A stretch of 64,000 nt of DNA, taken from an uncultured Pelagibacteraceae bacterium. Its GTDB lineage: Bacteria > Pseudomonadota > Alphaproteobacteria > Pelagibacterales > Pelagibacteraceae. The position numbers and the translations under genes were made by a program. Location: positions 237,977 through 301,976 of the forward strand of contig CACOGI010000001.1 of NCBI GenBank assembly GCA_902626725.1, read 5' to 3'. Shown in pieces: positions 11,280 to 18,671 of this stretch (the stretch's first letter is position 1; each line of letters opens with the position of its first letter). The notes under the pieces were generated by a model, which saw nothing but the letters and a program-made list of their open reading frames with translations, was not told the DNA's origin and searched no databases.

Positions 11280-12173
11280 ATGGATTTACCAGTTGTTAAT
11301 CATAAGGATTATTTTGCGAAAATTGGAGATGATCATAAATTTCCCATAAACAAATTTGGAGAATTAGCTAATCATTTGTTAAAAAAAAAAATAGTTAACA
11401 AATTTTATAAACCCTATCCATGCTCAGACGAAACACTTAAAAGAGCTCATTCAGAAAATTATATCAAAAATGTAAAAGACAAAAATTTAGATAAAAATGT
11501 AATAAAAAAAATTGGCTTCCCTTTGATTGATAGCGTTATTCAAAGATCTTTAGTAGCTACTGGCGGAACAGTTTTAGCATCCAAGCTTGCTATAAAATAT
11601 GGTCTTGCGTGTAATACAGCTGGTGGAAGTCATCATGCAAATTTTGATGGGGGAGCAGGTTATTGTGTATTTAATGATGTAGCTGTAGCTACACATTATT
11701 TGTTAGAAAGAGGACTGGCAGGACGAATTTTAATTGTTGATTTAGATGTCCATCAAGGAAATGGTAATTCCGATATATTTAAAAATAATAGAAATGTATT
11801 CACTTTTAGCATGCATTCAAAATCAAATTATCCTGCCAAAAAATCTATAAGTGATCTTGATGTTGAGCTTGATGATAATTTAGAGGATCAACAGTATCTT
11901 AAATTACTTAAGTTTTATTTAAATCAGCTAAATAATGAAAATTTCGACTATGTTTTTTATATCGCAGGAGTTGATATTCACTTTAACGATCGGTTAGGAA
12001 AATTAAAAATTTCCGATGAAGGTATTAGAAAAAGAGATGAAATTGTTACTGAAAATTTTTTTTCTAAGGGGATTCCTCTTTGCGGAGTTTTAGGTGGTGG
12101 TTACAATAAAGATTTTGATAAACTTGTTGAATTACACTCTATTTTGCATCAATCATGTGCTAAATTATTATAA
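11280..12173 (+). CDS. histone deacetylase-family (acetylpolyamine amidohydrolase-like) hydrolase
   Basis: This is a zinc-dependent deacetylase of the HDAC superfamily, probably acting on small acetylated amines or protein lysines. Visible motifs are AGGSHHANFDGGAGYCVFND with the catalytic His pair, DLDVHQGNGN with the Zn-binding Asp and His, and GVLGGGYN near the C-terminus. A TTG at 11271 is possible, but ATG 11280 lies 1 bp after the upstream stop and gives 297 residues, the usual bacterial length. No polyamine gene is adjacent, so the substrate stays open. Confidence 0.85.
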   Translation: MDLPVVNHKDYFAKIGDDHKFPINKFGELANHLLKKKIVNKFYKPYPCSDETLKRAHSENYIKNVKDKNLDKNVIKKIGFPLIDSVIQRSLVATGGTVLASKLAIKYGLACNTAGGSHHANFDGGAGYCVFNDVAVATHYLLERGLAGRILIVDLDVHQGNGNSDIFKNNRNVFTFSMHSKSNYPAKKSISDLDVELDDNLEDQQYLKLLKFYLNQLNNENFDYVFYIAGVDIHFNDRLGKLKISDEGIRKRDEIVTENFFSKGIPLCGVLGGGYNKDFDKLVELHSILHQSCAKLL

Positions 12174-12176
12174 TCA

Positions 12177-12551
12177 ATGAATAAAAAAAATCCTAAACTT
12201 ACAGCTGAACAAAAATTAGTCATGTTTGAAGATGGAACAGAGCCCCCAGGTACAAGTGATCTGAATGATGAGAAGAGAGAAGGAAATTATCACTGTGCAA
12301 ATTGTGGAATTAAATTATTTGAATCTCAAACCAAATATGAAAGCGGATCTGGTTGGCCATCATTTTTTCAGTCAATGCCTGAAGTTTTTGAGACAAAAAC
12401 TGATTATTTATTAGGTTATGAACGAATAGAATATCATTGTAAAAATTGTAATGCACATCATGGACATATTTTTGATGATGGCCCACAACCGACTGGAAAA
12501 AGATATTGTAATAACGGAGTTTGTTTAGTTTTTAAACCAAAAAAATTATGA
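12177..12551 (+). CDS. msrB: peptide-methionine (R)-S-oxide reductase
   Basis: MsrB repairs oxidised methionine in proteins. At 124 residues it is a single-domain MsrB. Four Zn-binding cysteines are present in two pairs (CANC at about 39-42 and CKNC at about 88-91), along with the family motif SGSGWPSFF and the active-site end RYCNNGVCLVF, where C115 is the catalytic position. It overlaps the next gene by an ATGA junction. Confidence 0.95.
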   Translation: MNKKNPKLTAEQKLVMFEDGTEPPGTSDLNDEKREGNYHCANCGIKLFESQTKYESGSGWPSFFQSMPEVFETKTDYLLGYERIEYHCKNCNAHHGHIFDDGPQPTGKRYCNNGVCLVFKPKKL

Positions 12552-12889
12552 TTATTAAATATATTAGTTTTTTAATTGGAATTATTTGGTCATATTCAAT
12601 TATAAAGACACAATCAGTTTTTAGTAAAAAGGCTGGACTTTTTTTTAAAATTTTTATTACGAAAGTATCTTGGTTTACTTTGATTGCAGCTTGTTATTTT
12701 GGATATAAAAATTTTTCTATAAAATCTACAATTTTTGGAATTGTTATAGCTATTTTATTAGTAAACATTGGATTTTATTTCTCAAAAAAATTAATCAATC
12801 AAAAGTTTAATGAAAAACAAATCATAATATTTAAAAGTTTTTTTGAATATACTTTAATATTATGGGTTATTTATTACGTTTTATTTTAA
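12548..12889 (+). CDS. small membrane protein, unknown function
   Basis: I do not recognise this 113-residue protein. It is hydrophobic with about four predicted membrane helices (about residues 4-20, 38-56, 61-78 and 95-113) and a basic loop at 80-92. The ATG overlaps the msrB stop (ATGA), so it is translationally coupled to msrB. Its last 9 bp overlap the convergent grxC. Confidence 0.6.
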   Translation: MIIKYISFLIGIIWSYSIIKTQSVFSKKAGLFFKIFITKVSWFTLIAACYFGYKNFSIKSTIFGIVIAILLVNIGFYFSKKLINQKFNEKQIIIFKSFFEYTLILWVIYYVLF

Positions 12890-13135
12890 AAGATCTTTTA
12901 GTTTATTTGCTTTTTCTAAAGCTCTTACTTCATCATATCCACCGATGTGTTGATCATCAAAAAAAATTTGTGGTATTGTTCTTTTTCCATTTGCTTTCTT
13001 AATCATTTCATCCATTGCACCATCAATAGTTGCAACATTAATTTCATTAAAAGTAGCATTGTTTCTCGTTAACAATTTTTTCGCTGCTTCACAATAATTA
13101 CATAAAGGGCCTGTATAGATTGTAATTTTTTTCAT
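12881..13135 (-). CDS. grxC: glutaredoxin 3-type thiol reductase
   Basis: This small glutathione-dependent redox protein (84 residues) has a thioredoxin fold. The active site is CNYC (residues 12-15) where GrxC usually has CPYC; the cis-Pro motif TIPQIFFDD and the glutathione-binding GGYDE follow in the normal places. It is downstream of, and 3 bp from, the TIGR03643-like gene. The missing proline should alter redox potential and may lean towards monothiol or Fe-S chemistry, which is inference. Confidence 0.9.
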   Translation of the reverse strand: MKKITIYTGPLCNYCEAAKKLLTRNNATFNEINVATIDGAMDEMIKKANGKRTIPQIFFDDQHIGGYDEVRALEKANKLKDLLK

Positions 13136-13138
13136 GAT

Positions 13139-13435
13139 TTATAAGTAATCATCTTTCTTAATTTTACTAGTTATTCTTTTTCTAGAATATTCAAATTTTT
13201 TTCTGTGTTTAATACTTTTTTCATGAACTCTTTTTCTCCACAATCTGAATGATGAAGGTTTGAGAGATCTTCTCATTATTTTAATAACATCAGACTCTCG
13301 ATAACCAGTTTTTTTTTCTATTTCTTCAAAAGTGATCCTATCAGCCCAGGCAGCCCAGATGACCCAATCTGGACTTTCGAGATTTGGCTCTGGATTTTTG
13401 ACTCGGGTAACTGGTCTGTGACCTTTTTTTTTCAT
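13139..13435 (-). CDS. TIGR03643/DUF2805 family protein
   Basis: This 98-residue basic protein matches the TIGR03643 family by the core SPDWVIWAAWADRITFEEIE followed by KKTGYRESDVIKIMRRSLKPSSFRLWRKRV. The family has no established function. The predicted fold is helical with a possible helix-turn-helix (FEEIEKKTGYRESDVIKIMR), so nucleic-acid binding is conceivable. It shares a transcript with grxC. Its upstream region carries the hairpin at 13498-13552 on the opposite strand. Confidence 0.75.
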   Translation of the reverse strand: MKKKGHRPVTRVKNPEPNLESPDWVIWAAWADRITFEEIEKKTGYRESDVIKIMRRSLKPSSFRLWRKRVHEKSIKHRKKFEYSRKRITSKIKKDDYL

Positions 13436-13472
13436 AAATTCTTTATATTTGAAAAAAATCTATAATGCATTT

Positions 13473-13552
13473 TTTTTGAGATCTGGTATATTGTCCTAGA
13501 TAGTCCTTTTAGCCATCTTTAGCTCCCGGTTTTTAAGGACTATCTTTTTTTT
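13473..13552 (+). ncRNA. candidate small RNA ending in an intrinsic terminator hairpin
   Basis: An 11-bp perfect stem (13498-13508 with 13535-13545) is followed directly by eight T residues. An inner AGCC/GGTT pairing (13511-13514 with 13528-13531) caps it and leaves a 13-nt loop. A TATAAT hexamer at 13461-13466 would start a transcript near 13473. No plus-strand gene ends just upstream (grxC and the TIGR03643 gene are on the minus strand), so the terminator would finish its own short transcript of about 80 nt. I do not recognise the family. It could instead be a leader structure read on the minus strand, but there the T-run is on the wrong side. Confidence 0.4.
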
Positions 13553-13630
13553 CTTACTCAAAAGTTAAATTTTTTTTTCAATATTTATTATTACACAAAA
13601 ATATCAAATTTATTATAAAGTATCTAGCTA

Positions 13631-14398
13631 ATGAAATTAGGATTTATAGGAACAGGAAAAATTGCTTCTTCAGTTATAATTGGGATTAGTAAATCATCGA
13701 TAAAGTATAATAAGATTTTTATATCATCAAGAAATAAGAAAATTTCTAGTAGATTAAAAAGAAAATTAAAAAAAGTTATCATTGAAAAAGATAATCAGAA
13801 AATAATTGATAAATGTAATTGGGTTTTTTTAGCAGTTACACCATCAGTTGGAGAAAAGATTATTAAAAATTTAAAATTTAGGCCCAATCAAACAATTATC
13901 AGCTTTATTTCAACAATGACTATTTCTAGATTAAAAAAAATAATTAAAGTAAAAGCAGATATTGTTAGAGCAATTCCATTACCACCAATATCATTAAAGA
14001 AAGGACCGGTTCCAATTTGTCCACCAAATAAAAAAGTAAAAAACTTTTTTGATAAAATTGGCTCGACTGTAGAAATTAAAAACGAAAAACTATCAATTAA
14101 TTTTTGGTCAACATCAGGAATGATGGCATCATATTATGAGATATTAAAAATTATGAGTGATTGGTTGGTAAAGAAAGGCATCAAAAGATTAGATGCTCAA
14201 AAATATATTACTACATTATTTTTAGCTTTATCTGAAGATGCAGTGGTTAATTCAAAAAAAGAATTAAAATACTTAGTAAAAGAATCTCAAACTCCTAAAG
14301 GATTAAATGAACAAGGTTTAAAAGAAATGAATAAAAAAGGTGTTTATAAATCTGTAATTAACACTTTAAATAGTATTCATAAAAGATTAAACAGATAG
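13631..14398 (+). CDS. proC: pyrroline-5-carboxylate reductase-like oxidoreductase
   Basis: ProC reduces pyrroline-5-carboxylate to proline with NAD(P)H. The N-terminus has the Rossmann motif GFIGTGKIASSVIIGI, followed by IISFISTMTISRLKK and VRAIPLPP, the substrate-pocket region of the family. At 255 residues it is slightly shorter than usual ProC (about 270), and the C-terminal dimerisation helices are basic and divergent. It sits 3 bp upstream of the livGFHM transporter operon, so a role in catabolism of an imported amino or imino acid is possible. A divergent paralogue rather than the housekeeping ProC cannot be excluded. Confidence 0.72.
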   Translation: MKLGFIGTGKIASSVIIGISKSSIKYNKIFISSRNKKISSRLKRKLKKVIIEKDNQKIIDKCNWVFLAVTPSVGEKIIKNLKFRPNQTIISFISTMTISRLKKIIKVKADIVRAIPLPPISLKKGPVPICPPNKKVKNFFDKIGSTVEIKNEKLSINFWSTSGMMASYYEILKIMSDWLVKKGIKRLDAQKYITTLFLALSEDAVVNSKKELKYLVKESQTPKGLNEQGLKEMNKKGVYKSVINTLNSIHKRLNR

Positions 14399-14401
14399 TT
14401 A

Positions 14402-15187
14402 ATGTCTGAAAACATCTTAGAAATAAGCAATCTATCAAAATATTTTGGAGGACTAGCTGCAGTATCAGATTGTTCTCTTAAAGTTAAAAAAGGAACTATC
14501 ACAGGTATTATTGGGCCCAATGGATCTGGTAAAACAACCTTATTTAACTTAATTGCTGGAAATTTAAAATCATCAACAGGAAGTGTTTTGTTTAATAATG
14601 AAAATATTACCAATGTTCCTTCCTATGAATTATTTTCAAAAGGATTACTTAGAACTTTTCAAATAGCCCATGAATTTACAAATTTATCAGTTTTAGAAAA
14701 CTTAATGATGGTTCCAGGAAATCAATCAGGAGAAAAACTAATGAATGCTTTATTAAAGCCTTCATTAGTTGCAAAAGAGGAAAGTGAAATTAAAGAAAAA
14801 GCTATGGAAGTTGTAGATTTTCTTAATTTAAGCCATTTAAAAAACGAACTTGCAGGAAATTTATCTGGAGGTCAAAAAAAATTACTAGAGTTAGGTCGAA
14901 CAATGATGGTCGATGCTAAGTTGGTTTTATTGGATGAAGTAGGAGCAGGTGTAAACAGAACTTTACTAAAGGATCTTGGGACAGCTATTCAAAAGCTTAA
15001 TACAGAAAAAGGCTACACTTTTTGTATGATTGAACATGATATGGATTTTATAGGAAGATTGTGCGATCCAGTAATTGTAATGGCAGAGGGTTCTGTTCTT
15101 TTTGAAGGTTCAGTTGAAGATGCAAAAAAAGATGAAAAAGTTATTGAAAGTTACTTAGGTAGAGGTTCAAAATTAAAGGATAATTGA
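14402..15187 (+). CDS. livG: branched-chain amino acid-type ABC transporter ATP-binding protein (LivG-like)
   Basis: This is one of two ATPases powering a HAAT-family importer. Seen: Walker A GPNGSGKTT (residues 38-46), ABC signature LSGGQKK (about 154-160), Walker B LVLLDEVGAGV and the switch histidine in IEHDMDF. The residues after the Walker B glutamate (VGAGVN) differ from the common PAAGLN. At 261 residues the length is standard. The gene is followed by livF, livH and livM. The real substrate may be any of several amino acids, amides or urea. Confidence 0.9.
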   Translation: MSENILEISNLSKYFGGLAAVSDCSLKVKKGTITGIIGPNGSGKTTLFNLIAGNLKSSTGSVLFNNENITNVPSYELFSKGLLRTFQIAHEFTNLSVLENLMMVPGNQSGEKLMNALLKPSLVAKEESEIKEKAMEVVDFLNLSHLKNELAGNLSGGQKKLLELGRTMMVDAKLVLLDEVGAGVNRTLLKDLGTAIQKLNTEKGYTFCMIEHDMDFIGRLCDPVIVMAEGSVLFEGSVEDAKKDEKVIESYLGRGSKLKDN

Positions 15188-15188
15188 G

Positions 15189-15896
15189 ATGGCATTTTTT
15201 GAAGGTAATAACATGACTGGTGGGTATGGTAGTGGACCAGATATAATTAATTCATGTTCTGTAAATGTTGAAAGAGGAGAAATAGTATCAATCCTTGGAC
15301 CTAACGGAGCTGGAAAATCTACTGCAATGAGAGCGATGTTGGGTTTGTTAAATTTAAAATCTGGCTCAGTAATTATTGATGGTAAAGACATTTCAAAACT
15401 TTCTCCACAAGACAGAGTTAAAGAGGGCATTTCATTTGTACCTCAAACAAAAAATGTCTTTGCAGGTATGACAGTGGAAGAAAATTTAGAGATGGGTGCA
15501 TTCTTAATTAATAGTGATTATAAATTAGTTATAGATGAAATCTATAATTTGTTTCCAATACTTAAAGAAAAAAGAAGTCAATTAGTAGGAGAATTATCAG
15601 GAGGTCAAAGGCAACAAGTAGCACTTGGTAGAGCATTAATGATTAAACCATCAGTTTTAATGTTGGATGAACCAACTGCTGGTGTTTCACCTATAGTAAT
15701 GGATGAATTGTTTGATCACATAGTTAAAGTTAAGAGAACAAATGTTGCAATTTTGATGGTTGAGCAAAATGCAAAACAAGCTTTGAATATTTCTGACAGA
15801 GGATATGTTTTAGTTACAGGAGAAAATCGTTACTCTGGAACTGGAAAAGAATTATTAAATGATCCAAGAGTAAGAAGCTCATTTTTAGGTGGTTAA
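15189..15896 (+). CDS. livF: branched-chain amino acid-type ABC transporter ATP-binding protein (LivF-like)
   Basis: Second ATPase of the importer. Walker A is GPNGAGKST (residues 37-45), the signature LSGGQRQQ lies at about 139-146, Walker B is VLMLDEPTAGV, and the H-loop position reads MVEQNAKQAL, as is typical for LivF proteins. At 235 residues it is full length. It begins 1 bp after livG and is followed at once by the permeases. Confidence 0.9.
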   Translation: MAFFEGNNMTGGYGSGPDIINSCSVNVERGEIVSILGPNGAGKSTAMRAMLGLLNLKSGSVIIDGKDISKLSPQDRVKEGISFVPQTKNVFAGMTVEENLEMGAFLINSDYKLVIDEIYNLFPILKEKRSQLVGELSGGQRQQVALGRALMIKPSVLMLDEPTAGVSPIVMDELFDHIVKVKRTNVAILMVEQNAKQALNISDRGYVLVTGENRYSGTGKELLNDPRVRSSFLGG

Positions 15897-15897
15897 T

Positions 15898-16908
15898 ATG
15901 GATTTTTTAAACGCAATTATTCTTTTATTAAATTACATTTTTGTTCCAGCCTTAGCATATGGATCACAATTAGCATTAGGTGCAATCTTTGTGACTTTGA
16001 TTTATGGGATTTTAAGATTTGCTAACTTTGCAACAGGAGACATGATGTCCTTTGGAACAATGTTTACAATCTTATTCACTTGGTATTTCCAATCAGTTGG
16101 AATTGGTCTTGGAGTTTTACCCACAGCATTATTAGCAATTCCATTTGCAGTAATTTTTATGATTGGATATATGCTTCTGATCGATAAGTTTGTTTTCAAA
16201 TATTATAGAGTAAATAAAAGTCCCCCAGTTCAATTAGCAATGGTCAGTATTGGTGTGATGTTTGTAACTCAAGCAGTGGTCAGAATAATAATAGGACCTT
16301 CTGATAGAAGATTTTTTGATGGTGAAAAGTTTTTAATCAGAGCTGGGGAATTTAAAGATATGACTGGTTTGAATGAAGGGTTAGCTATAAAATCAACTCA
16401 AGTTATCACAATCCTGATTACTGTTATTCTTGTTTCAACTCTTTTTTGGTTTCTAAATAAAACTAAAACTGGAAAAAGCATGAGGGCTTATTCAGACAAT
16501 GAAGATTTAGCATTACTATCAGGTATTGATCCAAAAAAAATAGTAATGATAACTTGGATCATAGCTGGAATTTTAGCAACCATTGGAGGTGCACTTTATG
16601 GTTTAGATAAAAGTTTTAAGCCTTTTACATATTTTAATAATATGCTTCCGATATTTGCTGCTGCTATCGTTGGTGGAATCGGAAATCCTTTTGGTGCTTT
16701 TTTGGGAGGCTATGTAATTGCTTTTTCAGAAATTCTTTTAACATATGCCTATAAGAAGTTTTTTATGTACGTTTTACCAGAAAGTATGGAACCAGATGGC
16801 TTAGTTCAATTACTATCAACTGATTACAAGTTTGCAGTATCGTTCTCTATATTAGTAATTGTATTATTATATCGACCATCAGGAATATTCAAAGGGAAGG
16901 TACTGTGA
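15898..16908 (+). CDS. livH: branched-chain amino acid-type ABC transporter permease (LivH-like)
   Basis: The inner-membrane permease has about eight predicted helices. The family pattern is clear in GILRFANFATGDMMSFG near the N-terminus, and in RAYSDNEDLALLSGIDPKK followed by AAAIVGGIGNPFGAFLGGYV, the EAA-like loop that contacts the ATPases. GTG 15889 could extend the frame, but ATG 15898, just past the livF stop, is the better start (336 residues). The gene overlaps livM by four bases (GTGA). Confidence 0.9.
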   Translation: MDFLNAIILLLNYIFVPALAYGSQLALGAIFVTLIYGILRFANFATGDMMSFGTMFTILFTWYFQSVGIGLGVLPTALLAIPFAVIFMIGYMLLIDKFVFKYYRVNKSPPVQLAMVSIGVMFVTQAVVRIIIGPSDRRFFDGEKFLIRAGEFKDMTGLNEGLAIKSTQVITILITVILVSTLFWFLNKTKTGKSMRAYSDNEDLALLSGIDPKKIVMITWIIAGILATIGGALYGLDKSFKPFTYFNNMLPIFAAAIVGGIGNPFGAFLGGYVIAFSEILLTYAYKKFFMYVLPESMEPDGLVQLLSTDYKFAVSFSILVIVLLYRPSGIFKGKVL

Positions 16909-18275
16909 GAAAAAATTTAAATGTAATTGCAGCTTATAGTATTATGATGGGATTGATTGTTCTTGTTGGTATATTCCAGTCTTGGAATATTGCCTTATCG
17001 ATATTTAATCTTTGTTTAATATCAGCTGTTATGACAATGGGTGCAAATATTCAATGGGGATATGCTGGTTTAATTAATTTTGGAATAATGGGTTATACAG
17101 CATTAGGTGGCTTAGCAGCAGTTTTAATTTCTGTTAATCCAGTACAAGAGGCTTGGAGTGCAGGGGGTTTAAATATTTTATTTAGTCTATTCTTAATTAT
17201 TGGGATGGTGCTAGCTGTCCGATATGTTTTAAAGAAATACGAAAAATCGAAAACTAGAACTTATATTATTGCTGCAATTATTATTTTAGGAATTATCATA
17301 ATACGATTTGTATCTGAGCCAGGAATTGAGGCGATTGAAGAAGTAGATCCTGCAAAAACTGGTTTCTTAGGAGGTTTCGGCTTACCTATTATTTTTTCTT
17401 GGATAGTGGGAGCTTTATTTGCTGGTGGATTAGCTTTTGTAATAGGTAAAGTTGCCTTAGGTTTGAGAGCTGATTACTTAGCGATAGCTACACTATTGAT
17501 ATCAGAGATTGTCATCGCAATTATAAAACACGAAGATTGGCTGACAAGAGGAGTTAAAAATGTAATTGGATTAAAACGTCCTGCACCTTATGAGGTAAAT
17601 TTACAACAAACAGATTGGTTCATTAATTTAGTAGAAAAATTTAACTCAAGTAAATTGAATTTAATTTCAGACTTTGCTGAAAGACAAGCTGCTCTAAACC
17701 AATTTGTAATTGAAGGATCATCAATTTTTGTAAAACTTTGTTACTCAGGTTTATTTTTAGTTGTTGTCATAATTCTTTTAATTTTAACTCAGAAAGCTCT
17801 TTACTCTCCTTGGGGAAGAATGATGAGAGCTATTAGAGACAATGAAGAAGCAGCTAACGCTATGGGTAAAAATGTGGTTAAACAGCATCTATTAATTTTT
17901 GTTTTAGGTTCTGCAATAGTCGGAATAGCAGGAGCTATGTTAGTAACACAAGATGGTTTATTCACTCCAGGAAGTTATAGACCAATGAGATATACTTTTT
18001 TAATTTGGGTAATGGTTATTGTTGGTGGAAGTGGAAATAACTTTGGAGCAATTCTTGGTGGTTTTGTTGTTTGGTTCTTATGGATTGAGTCAGCACCAAT
18101 TGGATTATATTTGGTAAATTTAACAACCGCTGGTTTAGATGATGCTCATTTTTTAAAAGTTCATTTAATTGAAAGTGTGCCGTATTTTAGATTTTTAATG
18201 ATGGGCGCAGGTTTATTATTAATAATGAGATACAGACCAAAAGGTATACTTCCTGAAAAAATAGAAATAAAATAA
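16905..18275 (+). CDS. livM: branched-chain amino acid-type ABC transporter permease (LivM-like)
   Basis: Second permease, starting at a GTG that overlaps the livH stop. At 456 residues it is longer than a typical LivM (about 320-420). It keeps the core motifs GYAGLINFGIMGY, ALGLRADYLAIATLLISEI and MRAIRDNEEAANAMGKN. The extra length is a charged loop with extra helix at about residues 100-155 and a long periplasmic segment at about 215-270. Final motif YRPKGILPEKIE is typical of the family. Confidence 0.9.
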   Translation: MRKNLNVIAAYSIMMGLIVLVGIFQSWNIALSIFNLCLISAVMTMGANIQWGYAGLINFGIMGYTALGGLAAVLISVNPVQEAWSAGGLNILFSLFLIIGMVLAVRYVLKKYEKSKTRTYIIAAIIILGIIIIRFVSEPGIEAIEEVDPAKTGFLGGFGLPIIFSWIVGALFAGGLAFVIGKVALGLRADYLAIATLLISEIVIAIIKHEDWLTRGVKNVIGLKRPAPYEVNLQQTDWFINLVEKFNSSKLNLISDFAERQAALNQFVIEGSSIFVKLCYSGLFLVVVIILLILTQKALYSPWGRMMRAIRDNEEAANAMGKNVVKQHLLIFVLGSAIVGIAGAMLVTQDGLFTPGSYRPMRYTFLIWVMVIVGGSGNNFGAILGGFVVWFLWIESAPIGLYLVNLTTAGLDDAHFLKVHLIESVPYFRFLMMGAGLLLIMRYRPKGILPEKIEIK

Positions 18276-18279
18276 TTTT

Positions 18280-18351
18280 ATGAAATATATTATTACAGGT
18301 GCTGCTATAGCTTGGGCTTTATATATGGCAGATAAATATTTATTTTTTTAA
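18280..18351 (+). CDS. possible 23-residue membrane peptide after livM
   Basis: An ATG 4 bp after the livM stop opens a 23-codon frame encoding a hydrophobic peptide (MKYIITGAAIAWALYMADKY, then LFF) able to span the membrane once. It has no obvious ribosome-binding site beyond the AT-rich livM end, but could be translated by coupling. Its last 12 bp overlap the convergent 55-codon gene. Chance occurrence is quite possible at this base composition. Confidence 0.3.
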   Translation: MKYIITGAAIAWALYMADKYLFF

Positions 18352-18507
18352 AGTCCAGCCATTCTTTTTTAATACTTTGATTAAATTTTCTTTCATCTCA
18401 TCCCTTGATGTATTTTTATCACCTATTTTTTCAAAGAATACAGGCTCTAAACCTTTATCTTTTTTTGATTTAAAATAGTTTTTGATTGATTGTATTATTA
18501 GTTTCAT
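18340..18507 (-). CDS. 55-residue basic protein, unknown function
   Basis: I do not recognise this short protein. The reason to call it is a strong Shine-Dalgarno site (AAAGGAGA, 5 bp before the ATG at 18505-18507 on the minus strand) and a protein-like sequence: a basic, amphipathic N-terminus (KLIIQSIKNYFKSKKDKG), a central EPVFFEKIGDKNTSRDEMKE and a C-terminal helix ending NGWTLKK. It lies downstream of the livK terminator, between livM and livK, so it probably has its own promoter. Confidence 0.6.
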   Translation of the reverse strand: MKLIIQSIKNYFKSKKDKGLEPVFFEKIGDKNTSRDEMKENLIKVLKKNGWTLKK

Positions 18508-18619
18508 TTTTCTCCTTTAGCGTTATGTTTTAAGTCCCAGCAAGTAGAGTTATTTTCTAAATCAGGACAATGTAATTATACAATAAAATTTATTTTTTGA
18601 AAACAGATTTTTAATTTTA

Positions 18620-18657
18620 TAAAAAAAAACCCCCAACAAATTAATGCTGGGGGTTTA
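18620..18657 (-). terminator. intrinsic terminator of the livK-like gene
   Basis: On the minus strand AAACCCCCAGC pairs with GTTGGGGGTTT around a short AT loop, followed by a run of nine T residues (18621-18629 read in reverse). It begins about 15 bp after the stop of the binding-protein gene. The stem could also slow plus-strand transcription coming from livM. Confidence 0.88.
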
Positions 18658-18671
18658 AATTTTAAGATAAA

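Noticed and set aside
13491..13552. Ordinary terminator of the msrB operon
   Set aside because: The msrB unit ends at 12889, more than 600 bp upstream and beyond two minus-strand genes.
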